From Coriobacteriaceae bacterium (GTDB lineage Bacteria > Actinomycetota > Coriobacteriia > Coriobacteriales > QAMH01): DNA of 64,000 bases. Under the pieces are notes generated by a model. That model was given only the letters and a program-made list of their open reading frames with translations. It ran no database searches and was not told the origin of the DNA. Location of the stretch: assembly GCA_025992705.1 (NCBI GenBank), contig DAJPGJ010000001.1, positions 1,054,001 through 1,118,000 on the forward strand, in the 5' to 3' direction. Positions 33,129 to 42,799 of this stretch are shown piece by piece. Each line of letters starts with the position of its first letter. The first letter of the stretch is position 1. Position numbers and translations under genes: made by a program.

Positions 33129-34958
33129 ATGGCGCAACGCAAGTCGTCCGCAGGCGGCTCAGGCAAGAAGGCCGAATCGGACATCGAGAAGCAAAAGCGC
33201 GCTAAGGAGCGCGAAAAGGCCGCCAAGAAGCGTGCCAAGGAGCGGGCAAAGCAGGAGCGAGATGTCGAGCGCTACCGCAAGGCGGCCGAGGCTGCTCGCA
33301 AACGCGCGGCAGAGGAGCGCTCCAAGCAGGCCGCTCGCGAGAACGATCCCGTCTATCAGGAGAAGAAGCGCAAGGAGGCCGAAAAGCTCAAGGAGCGCGG
33401 CAAGCGCGAGATGGAGAAGCAGCGCAAGCGCTCGGAGCGTCGAGGCGCCGCAGCCGCACGCTCCAAGGCAAAGATAGACGAGCGCGAAGCCCAGAAGAAG
33501 AACGGCATCTCGAGCGTGGAGCGCAAGCGTCGTCAGCGCGAATACGCCGATCTCGAACGTCGCCAGGCCCTTGCGAAGCAGAAGAAGGCCGGCGCCTCCA
33601 AATCCAAGCGCAATAGCAAGAGCCTCGCCTGCCTCGTCCTCATAATCATCCTTGCCATCGCCTCGGCAATCGCACTGTACCCGCCGCAAGACAAGATCAC
33701 GATGGGTCTGGACATCCAAGGTGGCGTCTCCGTCAACCTCAAGGCATCGACCACCGATGGCTCGCCCATCACCGCCGAGCAGATGGAACAGACGCAGCTC
33801 GTCATCTCCAACCGCGTCAACGCGTCCGGTGCCGCCGCCGCGACCATTCAGCAGCAAGGCAGCGATGCCTTCCTCGTGCAGGTTCCGGGTGCGGCCGAGA
33901 ATTCCCAGGCCATCCTCGACACGTTGAGTAGCCAGGGTGTTCTGGAGTTCGTGGATGTCTCCACCATTACCGACGAGACGGTACGCAACTACATCAACCA
34001 GGGTCTCACGGGCATGAACCTCAAGAAAGAGGGCGTGTCCTACACGCCGTTCATGACGGGCGAGAACGTCGAGAACGTCACGGTCGATCGTCCGCAGGCT
34101 TCGGCCGAGTACGCCGTCAACCTCCAGCTTGACGCGACGGGTACCTCCGAGTTTGCCTCGGTGACCCGCCAGCTCGTGAGCACTAACGGCAAGATCGCGA
34201 TCTTGCTCGACGGCGTCGTCGAGTCGGCCCCGGCGGTCCAGTCTGCCATCACCAATGGCCAGGTGCAGATTACCGGCAATTATACCGTCGAAGAGGCAAA
34301 CGCCCTCAAGACCATCATCGACTCCGGCTCGTTGCCCGTCTCGCTCTCCATCGAGCAAGCCTCGACGGTCGGCCCCACGCTCGGTCAGCAGGCGCTGTGG
34401 TCGGGCATACTCGCGGCCCTTATCGGCATCGCGCTTGTCGTGGTGTGGCTCCTCATCTTCTACAAGGGGCTTGGCTTGTTGCCCGCAGCGTCGATTTTCC
34501 TCATGTCCGTCGTGTACCTCGGCTTGCTTGCCCTGCTCTCCCAGGTGGGATGGTTCTCGCTCACCTTGCCTGGCATCGCGGGCATCATCGTCAACATAGG
34601 CATGTCCGCCGACTCCTCGATTCTCATCATGGAATGTTTCCACGAGCAGATACGCGAGGGCAAATCGGTCAAGACGGCGGCAACCGCGGGCGTCAAGGAA
34701 GGCATCTTCACCTCGCTTGACGCCGATGTGGTAACGCTCGTCTCGGCACTCATCCTCTACTTCTTCGCCATGGGTGACGTTCGCGGCTTCGGCCTTACGC
34801 TGGCCCTCGGCATCATCTGCGACCTTGTCGTCATGGCACTGTTCAGCGGCCCCATCATGCGTGTTCTCGGCCCGCGCGCCATCGATCGCCATCCTGCGTT
34901 CTGGGGAATTGTCGACGACGTCAACGAGGGCGAATACGTCGTGAAGGAGGCGATGTAA
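33129..34958 (+). CDS. secD: Protein translocase subunit SecD with long basic N-terminal extension
   Basis: SecDF-family component using proton motive force to complete Sec export. 609 residues. Before the first membrane helix (SLACLVLIIILAIASAIALY, about residue 165) there is an extension of about 160 residues made almost entirely of Lys, Arg, Glu and Ala (KRAKEREKAAKKRAKERAKQ), predicted as coiled coil in the cytoplasm. The rest is canonical: GLDIQGGVSVNL, the periplasmic P1 region, VGPTLGQQALWSGILAALIG, NIGMSADSSILIMECFHEQI and a multi-helix end. secF begins immediately after the stop. Ordinary SecD lacks such a tail. Confidence 0.94.
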   Translation: MAQRKSSAGGSGKKAESDIEKQKRAKEREKAAKKRAKERAKQERDVERYRKAAEAARKRAAEERSKQAARENDPVYQEKKRKEAEKLKERGKREMEKQRKRSERRGAAAARSKAKIDEREAQKKNGISSVERKRRQREYADLERRQALAKQKKAGASKSKRNSKSLACLVLIIILAIASAIALYPPQDKITMGLDIQGGVSVNLKASTTDGSPITAEQMEQTQLVISNRVNASGAAAATIQQQGSDAFLVQVPGAAENSQAILDTLSSQGVLEFVDVSTITDETVRNYINQGLTGMNLKKEGVSYTPFMTGENVENVTVDRPQASAEYAVNLQLDATGTSEFASVTRQLVSTNGKIAILLDGVVESAPAVQSAITNGQVQITGNYTVEEANALKTIIDSGSLPVSLSIEQASTVGPTLGQQALWSGILAALIGIALVVVWLLIFYKGLGLLPAASIFLMSVVYLGLLALLSQVGWFSLTLPGIAGIIVNIGMSADSSILIMECFHEQIREGKSVKTAATAGVKEGIFTSLDADVVTLVSALILYFFAMGDVRGFGLTLALGIICDLVVMALFSGPIMRVLGPRAIDRHPAFWGIVDDVNEGEYVVKEAM

Positions 34959-36611
34959 ATGTACTCGTTGAGACCTCATACCAAATTCGATTTCGTCAGG
35001 CTCTGGAAATACGGTTTCAGGCTTTCTGGCGTCCTGATCGCACTGGCAATCGTCGGTTTCATCGTCAGCACGGTGCTTACGGGCGCACCCCTCACGCTCG
35101 GCACCGAGTTCTCGGGTGGCACCTCCATCCAGATCAATGACGCCGGTGACGTTACGGAAGACGAGATAAAGGACGCGTTTGCCACGGCTGCAAGCGAGCT
35201 CGGCTACGAAACGCAGATTTCGTCGATCCAGACGGCCGCAAGCATGTCCGGTGGCAATGGCTACATTGTCAAGACGACCGATACCGTATCGACCAACGCG
35301 AGCGAGATCATGGGCCACGTCGAGCAGACCCTTGGTATTGACGAGGGATCGGTCGAGATCGAGACCATTGGCGCGAGCTGGGGTGCTTCGGTCATATGGA
35401 GCTCCATCCTGGCGTTCTTCCTCTCATGTCTCGGCATTTTGGCCGTCATTGCCATTCGCTATCGCGAGCCGCGCATGGGTGTCGTCGCGCTTATCTGTCT
35501 GTTCCACGATATGATCGTCGTGCTCGGCATCTATGCCTGGGCCGGTTTGTTCTTCCACATGGAAATCACCTCCGACGTTATCGCGGCTCTGCTGGCCATC
35601 ATCGGCTACTCGCTTTACGATACCGTCGTCGTGTTCCACCGCATTAGCAGGAATGCCTCGCCGCAGATGAAGTGCAGTCTTCTTACCTGCGCCAACCGCT
35701 CTCTCAACGAAGTTATCGTGCGTACCATCAACACGTCGATCACCTCGGTCATCCCCGTTCTGTTCATGTTGATCATCGGCACTGACACGCTCGTTGACTT
35801 CGCCTTCGCGATGTTCTGCGGCATGGTCGTCGGCGTGTACTCGACGCTGGCCATCTCGGCCCCGATCTACACCAAGTGGAAGGCGAAGGAGCCCGCCTAC
35901 GCCCGCCTCGAGAACAAGTACCCCTACGAGGTCGTGCAATCGCCGTTCACCAAGCAGATGATGATCGAAGCGCGCAAGGAGACGGCTGCCAAGCTCAAGG
36001 TCGAGAAGGAGGAGCGCGCAAAGCTCAAACAGGAAGAGCGAGAAGCCGCTGCCAAGATCAAGCAGGAGGAGAAGGAAGCCCAGCGCGAGGCCGCACGGGG
36101 TGAGCATGACATCGCCAAGACGACCAAGCGCAAGGCCGATCAGGCGCATGAAGAGCTCAAGCAGGCCGAGAAAGACGCCAAGGCTGCCCTCGATGAGGAG
36201 TTTGCGCCTGATAGGCTCGCTGTCGAGGCGGAGGAGGCCGAGGCTGCCGAAACGCCTGCCGAGAAAGCGACAGGGGCTGACGATGAGAAACAGCCCACCA
36301 CGCCTGCTGGCACCGAGTCACAGGTAGACGCCGTGCAGGATGCTCCCGTGGAAGCCGTTGAGGAAATCGACGAAGAAGTCGTCGAAGAGACCGCGCCTGC
36401 TGAGGCTGCAGGGTCTGACGAAGAAACCGAAGTCGAGGTAGGTGAGGAGACCACCGAGCAACCCGGGGAGCCGGCGGAGGAGTCCGAGCACGCACGTGGT
36501 CGCTACTCGGCCGAGAAACGCTCCAATCAAGATGACGATGTCATCACGACGACGAGCTTCTCGTATGGGTACACCACGGATGTAGACGAAGGGGAGGACC
36601 GTCGGGACTAA
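34959..36611 (+). CDS. secF: Protein translocase subunit SecF with long charged C-terminal extension
   Basis: 550 residues; canonical SecF is about 300. Residues 1-305 contain the family features: GTEFSGGTSIQI, IETIGASWGASVIWSSILAF, FHDMIVVLGIYAWAG, YSLYDTVVVFHRISRN, RSLNEVIVRTINTSITSVIP and six membrane helices. Beyond residue 305 comes a cytoplasmic tail of about 245 residues, first a Lys/Glu coiled coil (KVEKEERAKLKQEEREAAAK), then a strongly acidic low-complexity part. The basic SecD head and the acidic SecF tail are both cytoplasmic and could pair with each other. Its start directly abuts the secD stop. Confidence 0.94.
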   Translation: MYSLRPHTKFDFVRLWKYGFRLSGVLIALAIVGFIVSTVLTGAPLTLGTEFSGGTSIQINDAGDVTEDEIKDAFATAASELGYETQISSIQTAASMSGGNGYIVKTTDTVSTNASEIMGHVEQTLGIDEGSVEIETIGASWGASVIWSSILAFFLSCLGILAVIAIRYREPRMGVVALICLFHDMIVVLGIYAWAGLFFHMEITSDVIAALLAIIGYSLYDTVVVFHRISRNASPQMKCSLLTCANRSLNEVIVRTINTSITSVIPVLFMLIIGTDTLVDFAFAMFCGMVVGVYSTLAISAPIYTKWKAKEPAYARLENKYPYEVVQSPFTKQMMIEARKETAAKLKVEKEERAKLKQEEREAAAKIKQEEKEAQREAARGEHDIAKTTKRKADQAHEELKQAEKDAKAALDEEFAPDRLAVEAEEAEAAETPAEKATGADDEKQPTTPAGTESQVDAVQDAPVEAVEEIDEEVVEETAPAEAAGSDEETEVEVGEETTEQPGEPAEESEHARGRYSAEKRSNQDDDVITTTSFSYGYTTDVDEGEDRRD

Positions 36612-36652
36612 CGGGTCGTGACCACTCGTCTTTTCGGTGCATGAACTACCAG

Positions 36653-36682
36653 GGCGGGCCGTCATGTGCGGCTCGCCTTTTT
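36653..36682 (+). terminator. Rho-independent terminator of secDF
   Basis: GGCGGGCCG (36653-36661), 7-nt loop, CGGCTCGCC (36669-36677), then TTTTT. A 9-bp stem with one G-U pair followed by a U-run: a clear intrinsic terminator. Confidence 0.88.
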
Positions 36683-36717
36683 ACATTTGATCAGGGAAGA
36701 TGCCGGAAGGAAAAACC

Positions 36718-36750
36718 ATGTCTCAACCCCGTGCGAGAATCTCAGCATGA
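36718..36750 (+). CDS. 10-residue leader peptide coupled to recJ-recQ
   Basis: ATG 36718 has an ideal ribosome-binding site (GGAAGGA at 36705-36711) and encodes MSQPRARISA before a TGA that overlaps the ATG of the next gene (ATGA at 36747). The large downstream gene has no ribosome-binding site of its own, so ribosomes probably reach it by terminating on this leader. The alternative, an extended N-terminus of the large protein from GTG 36666, would begin inside the secDF terminator. Confidence 0.5.
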   Translation: MSQPRARISA

Positions 36751-39700
36751 GCGGATTCGATCAACATAACACTCTGGTAGCACAGCCCATCGACGAGGCA
36801 GCGGTGGCCAACGTTGCAACCACGTGCGCGGTCGGTCCGCTCGTTTCGCGCGTCCTCGTCGCACGCGGCTTCGATACGCCCGAGCGCGTGCACGAGTTTC
36901 TCTCTCCCTCGCTCGAGCGTGATTGGGTTGATCCTGCGTGCATACCCGGCATGCTGGAGGTTGCGGATTGTCTGCAAGCTGCCATCGAGTCTGGCAAGCG
37001 CATACTCGTATTCGGCGACTTCGACGTAGACGGCATCACGGCAACGGCCATCTCGGTGCGTGCGCTACGTGCGCTCGGTGCACAAGCGCAAGGTCTCATC
37101 CCGCATCGCTACGAGGAGGGCTATGCGCTCTCGGATGCGGCAATCGAGCGCGGCATGGCATATGAGCCAGATCTCATCATGACGGTCGATTGCGGTATCT
37201 CCTGCGCTCATGAGGTCGAGACTTTGCTCGAGCGCGGGGTCGAGGTCTGCATCACCGATCATCACGAGCCGGGTGACGCGGTTCCCGTCGGCGTTCCCAT
37301 GACGGACCCTAAGCTCGACCCAAGCTGTCCCTCGCGCGACCTCGCCGGGGCGGGCGTCGCTCTCAAGCTCTTCTGCCTGCTGGGCGAGCGCATGGGCCAA
37401 CCCGAGCTCTGGCTCGAGCTTACGGACCTTGCCGCACTCGGCACCATAGCCGATCTCATGCCGCTTCTGGGTGAGAATCGCGCGCTCGTTGCCCATGGTC
37501 TTGCACGTATGCGCAACGCAACGCGTGTTGGTCTCCTGGCACTTTCCGCTGCTTGTAATGTCGAACCAGAAGCGCTCACTGCCACGCGCCTCTCGTTTTC
37601 GCTTATTCCGCGCCTCAACGCCGCAGGTCGTATGCAGGAGGCAACGATTGCCTACGATCTGCTCATGTGCGATGAGCTCGATCAGGCGCAGCGCATCGCG
37701 GTCGAGCTCGAGCAAATCAACGACCTTCGCCGCCAGACGGAAGGCGAGCTCAACCTTCAGGTCGAGGAGCAACTCGCTGGAGCTGGTTCCGATGACGCGG
37801 TCATCGTGGCTGCCGGTGAAGGCTGGCACGAGGGTGTCAAGGGCATCGTCGCCTCGCGTATCGCGCGAGCCAAGAAGAAGCCCGTCATCATCTTCTCGAT
37901 CGAGGACGGACAAGCTCGCGGCTCGGGACGCACCTATGGCGATATCAATCTCTTCGAGCTTGCCAGCACATGCTCCGACCTATTTGAGAAGTTCGGCGGT
38001 CATGCTGCAGCCATCGGTATCACGCTTCCTGCCAACAAGCTCGATGAGCTACGTCAGCGCCTTTGCAGCCAAGTGCTCGAGATGCGGCAAGAGGCACCCG
38101 ATACCGGCATCCATGTCGACACCATCGCGTGCGTCGAGGAGTGCACGGTCGAGCAATTTAGCGAACTCGAGCTGCTGCAGCCTTGCGGCAACGGCAACCC
38201 GACGCCACTGCTTGCCCTGCATGATGTCTTTCTCGAAGACCGTGCCGCAGTCGGCAAGCAAGCCAATCACTTCCGCTTCAACGCAAGCGACGGCATTGCA
38301 CAAGTGCCCGGCATCTATTTCGGGCCAGATAACATTCAAGAGCTCGTCGATTGCAATGCGATATGCGATGTCGTCTTCGAGCCGCTTGTCGACGAGTATC
38401 GCGGTCGCAAGAACCCCAAGCTCATGACGAAGAACATACTTTTGAGCTCTCGCGTGCCTTCGCAGACGGACATGTCTGCGCGCATCGACGAGCTCTTTCT
38501 TGTGCAAGATGAGATATGCGAGACGGGTGATTACGCGGGCATCACTCAGGTGGCACGTTTCAACACCAAGGTTGTGGGCGTGAGCTACGAGAACCGCCAG
38601 GATGTCCTCGCTGGGCTCGAGGCAGGTGTCGAGCTTGCTCTCAGACGCGATGCACACAACGAGTACGATGCCAACGCCATTGCCGTGACCTTGATCGACG
38701 GCACGCAACTCGGTTACCTCAACAAGCATCTCGCCAAGCAGCTTGCCCCCGCCATGGATTCCGGCATTGCCTATGACGCGGCTGTAAGCGCCCTGACGGG
38801 CGGACCGCTCGATGCAAACGCCGATATGCGCTCTCCCGGCCCTCTTGGCGTGCGCGATCCGGGTGCGACCACCAGGAGCTATGGCGTGAACATCGTCGTG
38901 CGGCGCATTGACCTCGACCTGAAGGAGCCTGCCGGTGATGCCGCTCCCTCGCTTGACGAGGCACGTGAGCGTTGGCAGACGCTTTCCCCTTCCGAGCTCG
39001 AGGATTCCCTGCGCATGGCGCTCATCGGCAATCATGAGCTGCATGAGGCGCAGGCCCACGCGCTCGATGCGCTTTCCCATGGGCGCAACACGCTCGCCAT
39101 CATGGCGACGGGGCGCGGCAAGTCTCTCATCTTCCACTTGCATGCAGCCCGCATGGCGCTTCTCGAGGGCAAGGCGAGCATCTTCATCTACCCCTTGCGC
39201 GCCCTCGTGGCAGATCAGGCATTTCATCTGCAGGAGGTCTTCGCGCAGTTCGGGCTCGCCGTATCCGTGCTTACGGGCGAGAGTTCCGAGGAGACGCGCA
39301 AGGACGTCTACGCAGGCCTGGCGCAAGGGCGCGTCAACTGCGTGCTCACCACGCCGGAGTTCCTTGCCATCCATGCCGATCGCTTCGCCCAATCCGGGCG
39401 CATCGGCTTCGTCGTCGTGGACGAGGCCCATCACGTCGCCCTCGCACGTGCGGGCAATCGTAGCGCGTATGCCGGGCTTGCCACCACGCTCGATGCGCTC
39501 GGCAACCCCCTCGTGCTTGCCGTCACGGCCACTGCCGGTACGGACGAGTCCCAGACCATATGCCGGGTGCTCTCTATCGAGGAGCTCATCCTCGATCCGA
39601 CGGTGCGCGAGAATCTCAAGATCGACGATCGCCGTGACATCCGCAATCGCGAGCAGTATCTCGCGGGCATCGTCGCAAACGGGGAGAAATGCGTCGCATA

Positions 39701-40466
39701 TGTCAATTCGCGCGATCAGTCACTCTCGCTTACGCGCATGTTGCGTCATCGTCTGCCCGCGCTCGCCCCATATGTCGGCTTCTATAATGCAGGCCTGTCA
39801 AAGGCAGACCGAAAGGCGATAGAGGATGCCTTCAGGAGCGGCGAGCTGCGCTGCATCATATCCACGAGCGCCTTTGGCGAGGGCATCGACATTCCCGATA
39901 TAGAGCATGTCGTGCTCTATCATCTTCCCTTCAACGACATCGAGTTCAACCAGATGTCCGGGCGAGCGGGCCGTGATGGGCGCGATGCGACGATTCACCT
40001 GCTCTTCGGCTACGGGGACGCTCGCATCAACGAGAACATCCTCGAGTCCGGCGCACCATCACGCGAGGCCCTCGTCGTTCTCTACCGTGTCTTGCGCGAG
40101 CTTTCCCAAGAGGCGGCCAAACGGGGGGAGGCCGGCTTCTCCTGTACCAACCACGAGCTCGCCGGGCGTGCCATGAAGCTCGACAGGCGCGTCAAGCTCG
40201 ACGAGTCGAGCGTGTCTTGCGGCATCTCCGTCTTTCGCGAGCTTGGCTTCATCGAGACGAGCGGCGCGAGCGTCGCACGCTATATCACGCTCGTTCCCAA
40301 TCCGGGGCATATGGAACTCGAGGAGTCCGTGCGCTATCGTGAGGGTCTCGAGGAGCTCGACACCTTCAAGGCATTCAAGAGCTGGGCACTCAAATCCGAT
40401 GCGCAGGAGCTGCTCGAGAGGTTCAATCGTCCCATTCTGCCTGACGATGAGGTCAAAGGCGCATAA
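36747..40466 (+). CDS. recJ: RecJ exonuclease - HIRAN - RecQ-like helicase fusion
   Basis: 1239 residues; RecJ alone is usually 550-800. The N-terminal part is RecJ: FGDFDVDGITAT (Asp91, Asp93, Asp95), VDCGIS, ITDHHEP (Asp171-His172-His173), DHHA1 motif FGGHAAAIG, then the RecJ OB region. A HIRAN-like domain lies at about 601-690 (VARFNTKVVGVSYENRQDVL, HNEYDANAIAV). From about 760 a DEAD/RecQ-type helicase follows: MATGRGKSL (Lys792), VVDEAHHV (Asp892-Glu893), TATAG, FGEGIDIPDIEHVV, QMSGRAGRDG. RecQ unwinding and RecJ 5'-3' resection normally cooperate as separate proteins in the RecF pathway. RecQ zinc and HRDC domains are not evident. Start chosen by the ATGA overlap with the leader. Confidence 0.92.
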   Translation: MSGFDQHNTLVAQPIDEAAVANVATTCAVGPLVSRVLVARGFDTPERVHEFLSPSLERDWVDPACIPGMLEVADCLQAAIESGKRILVFGDFDVDGITATAISVRALRALGAQAQGLIPHRYEEGYALSDAAIERGMAYEPDLIMTVDCGISCAHEVETLLERGVEVCITDHHEPGDAVPVGVPMTDPKLDPSCPSRDLAGAGVALKLFCLLGERMGQPELWLELTDLAALGTIADLMPLLGENRALVAHGLARMRNATRVGLLALSAACNVEPEALTATRLSFSLIPRLNAAGRMQEATIAYDLLMCDELDQAQRIAVELEQINDLRRQTEGELNLQVEEQLAGAGSDDAVIVAAGEGWHEGVKGIVASRIARAKKKPVIIFSIEDGQARGSGRTYGDINLFELASTCSDLFEKFGGHAAAIGITLPANKLDELRQRLCSQVLEMRQEAPDTGIHVDTIACVEECTVEQFSELELLQPCGNGNPTPLLALHDVFLEDRAAVGKQANHFRFNASDGIAQVPGIYFGPDNIQELVDCNAICDVVFEPLVDEYRGRKNPKLMTKNILLSSRVPSQTDMSARIDELFLVQDEICETGDYAGITQVARFNTKVVGVSYENRQDVLAGLEAGVELALRRDAHNEYDANAIAVTLIDGTQLGYLNKHLAKQLAPAMDSGIAYDAAVSALTGGPLDANADMRSPGPLGVRDPGATTRSYGVNIVVRRIDLDLKEPAGDAAPSLDEARERWQTLSPSELEDSLRMALIGNHELHEAQAHALDALSHGRNTLAIMATGRGKSLIFHLHAARMALLEGKASIFIYPLRALVADQAFHLQEVFAQFGLAVSVLTGESSEETRKDVYAGLAQGRVNCVLTTPEFLAIHADRFAQSGRIGFVVVDEAHHVALARAGNRSAYAGLATTLDALGNPLVLAVTATAGTDESQTICRVLSIEELILDPTVRENLKIDDRRDIRNREQYLAGIVANGEKCVAYVNSRDQSLSLTRMLRHRLPALAPYVGFYNAGLSKADRKAIEDAFRSGELRCIISTSAFGEGIDIPDIEHVVLYHLPFNDIEFNQMSGRAGRDGRDATIHLLFGYGDARINENILESGAPSREALVVLYRVLRELSQEAAKRGEAGFSCTNHELAGRAMKLDRRVKLDESSVSCGISVFRELGFIETSGASVARYITLVPNPGHMELEESVRYREGLEELDTFKAFKSWALKSDAQELLERFNRPILPDDEVKGA

Positions 40467-40487
40467 GATATAGAGGAGGTGATCCAC

Positions 40488-42785
40488 GTGAGCGACCAGA
40501 AGAGCATAGTGACACAGGCGCAAGATGAGCCGGCAACCGATCGCATCGATGTACTCATCGAGAATGCGTCCGTATATCTGTCCGATGAGGATTGCGAGGC
40601 AATCGAGGAAGCATACCTCTTTGCCAAGGATGCTCACGAGGGCCAGTTCCGCAAATCCGGCGAGCCTTTCATCATGCATCCGGTCGAGGTTGCCATCATA
40701 CTCTCCGATTTGCGCATGGACAGCGACACCTTGCGCGCCGCGGTCTTGCATGACACGGTCGAGGATACCGAGTACACCCTTGACGACATACGCAAGAAGT
40801 TTGGCGATACGGTCGCAGAGCTCGTGGACGGCGTCACCAAGATCAACAGCCTCGAGATCGAGTCCCTCAGCCACGCGCAGGTCAACAACCTACGCAAGAT
40901 GCTCATGGCGATGAGCAACGACATCCGCGTCATCGTCATCAAGCTCGCCGACAGGCTTCATAACATGCGCACGCTCATGGCGTTGCGTGAGGATCGCCGC
41001 CTCTTCAAGGCGCGCGAGACCATGGAGATATACGCGCCGCTCGCCAATCGCCTCGGCATGGGCTCGATCAAATGGGAGCTCGAGGACCTTTCGTTCTTCT
41101 ATCTCGAGCCTGCCAAATACCAGCAGGTCCAGAAGATGGTCAACGAGACGCGCGAGGCACGCGAGAAATACCTCGCCCAGGCCATGGAGGCACTGCGCGA
41201 GGAGCTCGACCGCGTGGGCCTCGCAGATGCGAAGATATACGGCCGTCCCAAGCACTTGTACTCCATCTACCAGAAGATGAAGAAGAAGGAAAAGGGCTTT
41301 TCGGAGATTTACGACCTCATCGGTTTGCGCATCATCGTCGATTCCATCCCCGAGTGCTATTCGAGTTTGGGCGCCGTTCACAACCTATGGCATCCCATCC
41401 CGGGGCGCTTCAAGGACTACATCGCGATGCCCAAGTTCAACATGTACCAATCGCTGCACACGACGGTCATTGGCCCGGCGGCGCGTCCCCTCGAGATTCA
41501 GATTCGCACCGAGGAAATGCACCGCATGAACGAGTACGGCGTTGCGGCGCACTGGCGCTACAAGGAAGGTGCCACGAAGGACCGCGCGGCGCGCAGCTTC
41601 GACGAGAAGCTCACCTGGTTGCGCGAGATGCTCGATTGGCAGCAAGAGACGAGCGATCCGCAGGAGTTCATGGAGTCGCTCAAGGTCGACCTCTTCGAGA
41701 GCGAGGTCTTCTGCTTCACCCCCAAGGGCGAGGTCATCAGCCTGCGCGCACGCTCCACGCCGCTCGACTTCGCCTATGCCATTCATACGGAGGTCGGAAA
41801 CCACTGCGTCGGCGCGAAGGTCAATGGTTCGATCGTTCCGCTCACGTATACCTTGCAGATGGGCGATCGCGTCGAGATCCTCACGCACAAGAACGCCTCG
41901 CCCTCACGCGACTGGCTGTCCATTGTCAACACCCCGCGCGCTCGCTCCAAGATCAGGGCGTACTTCGCCAAGATCACACGCAACGACGATCTTGAGCGTG
42001 GACGCGACTACATCGTGCGTGAGGCGCGTAAGAACGGCGTCACGCTTTCGAGTGCCAAGATGACGCCGGCCTTCGCCGAAGTCGCCGAGGCGCTCAACTT
42101 CAAGAACGCCGACGAGATGTACGTCGCGGTTGGTGCCGGTAATCTCTCGCCCAAGCAGGTCATGCACCGGGCGGTGCGCATCATAAACAAGGCAGCGGGT
42201 GCCGGGGCCATCGCAGCGACAGAGTCGGCAACGGAGCACATCGTCCTTCCCGAGGTAACGCCACGCGGCGAGGGCAAGCGCAAGAGCAAGAAGTCCACGC
42301 ACAACAAGACAGGCGTCGTCGTCAAGGGGCTCGATGACGTCTACGTCCGTCTTTCGCATTGCTGCAATCCGCTTCCCGGTGATGACATCATCGGCTTCAT
42401 TACGCGCGGACGCGGCGTCTCGGTGCATCGCTCCGATTGCCCCAATGCGGATGACCTGCGTCGCAATCCCGAGCGCATCATCGAGGTCGCCTGGGAGGGC
42501 GAGACCGAGGCCGTCTATCAGGTCGAGATTTACATCGAGGCCATCGACAGGCTGCGCCTGCTGCAAGATATCGTCATGTTCCTCGCCGATTCCGGCGTCA
42601 ATATCGTGTCGTGTACGACGACGACGCACAAAGACGACATTGTCGAGATGCGCTTCGTGTTCGAAGTCTCCGACCTCGCCATCGTCAACCGCATTCTGTC
42701 CGATACCAAGAAAATCGACGGTGTCTTCGGTGCGTCCCGCGTGCTGCCGGGCAAGCAGAAAGACACCGTGCCCAAGAACGCATAG
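40488..42785 (+). CDS. relA: Bifunctional (p)ppGpp synthetase/hydrolase (Rel/SpoT)
   Basis: RSH-family stringent response enzyme, 765 residues. The N-terminal HD hydrolase domain is intact (HPVEVAIILSDLRMDSDTLR, VLHDTVEDT, IKLADRLHNMRTL). The synthetase domain (FSEIYDLIGLRIIV, FKDYIAMPKFNMYQSLHTTV) also keeps its key residues, so both activities are expected. TGS domain (VFCFTPKGEVISL), a conserved zinc/helical segment (RLSHCCNPLPGDDIIGFITR) and a C-terminal ACT domain follow. GTG 40488 is chosen because of the near-perfect AGGAGGTGATC site just upstream. Confidence 0.96.
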   Translation: MSDQKSIVTQAQDEPATDRIDVLIENASVYLSDEDCEAIEEAYLFAKDAHEGQFRKSGEPFIMHPVEVAIILSDLRMDSDTLRAAVLHDTVEDTEYTLDDIRKKFGDTVAELVDGVTKINSLEIESLSHAQVNNLRKMLMAMSNDIRVIVIKLADRLHNMRTLMALREDRRLFKARETMEIYAPLANRLGMGSIKWELEDLSFFYLEPAKYQQVQKMVNETREAREKYLAQAMEALREELDRVGLADAKIYGRPKHLYSIYQKMKKKEKGFSEIYDLIGLRIIVDSIPECYSSLGAVHNLWHPIPGRFKDYIAMPKFNMYQSLHTTVIGPAARPLEIQIRTEEMHRMNEYGVAAHWRYKEGATKDRAARSFDEKLTWLREMLDWQQETSDPQEFMESLKVDLFESEVFCFTPKGEVISLRARSTPLDFAYAIHTEVGNHCVGAKVNGSIVPLTYTLQMGDRVEILTHKNASPSRDWLSIVNTPRARSKIRAYFAKITRNDDLERGRDYIVREARKNGVTLSSAKMTPAFAEVAEALNFKNADEMYVAVGAGNLSPKQVMHRAVRIINKAAGAGAIAATESATEHIVLPEVTPRGEGKRKSKKSTHNKTGVVVKGLDDVYVRLSHCCNPLPGDDIIGFITRGRGVSVHRSDCPNADDLRRNPERIIEVAWEGETEAVYQVEIYIEAIDRLRLLQDIVMFLADSGVNIVSCTTTTHKDDIVEMRFVFEVSDLAIVNRILSDTKKIDGVFGASRVLPGKQKDTVPKNA

Positions 42786-42799
42786 GGATAGGGAGTGTC

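Noticed and set aside
33041..33208. 55-codon ORF after a TAGAAT box before secD
   Set aside because: It overlaps the secD start in another frame and shows no protein-like composition; more likely part of the secD leader.
33159..35318. Long minus-strand open frame of about 719 codons opposite secD
   Set aside because: It mirrors the codon pattern of secD on the other strand, has no recognisable motif, and secD is unambiguous. Similar long antisense frames opposite alaS, mltG, ligA, metK and priA were rejected for the same reason.
36666..36746. N-terminal extension of the RecJ-RecQ protein from GTG 36666
   Set aside because: That start lies inside the loop of the secDF rho-independent terminator and lacks a ribosome-binding site; homology with RecJ begins only after residue ~20 of the shorter form.
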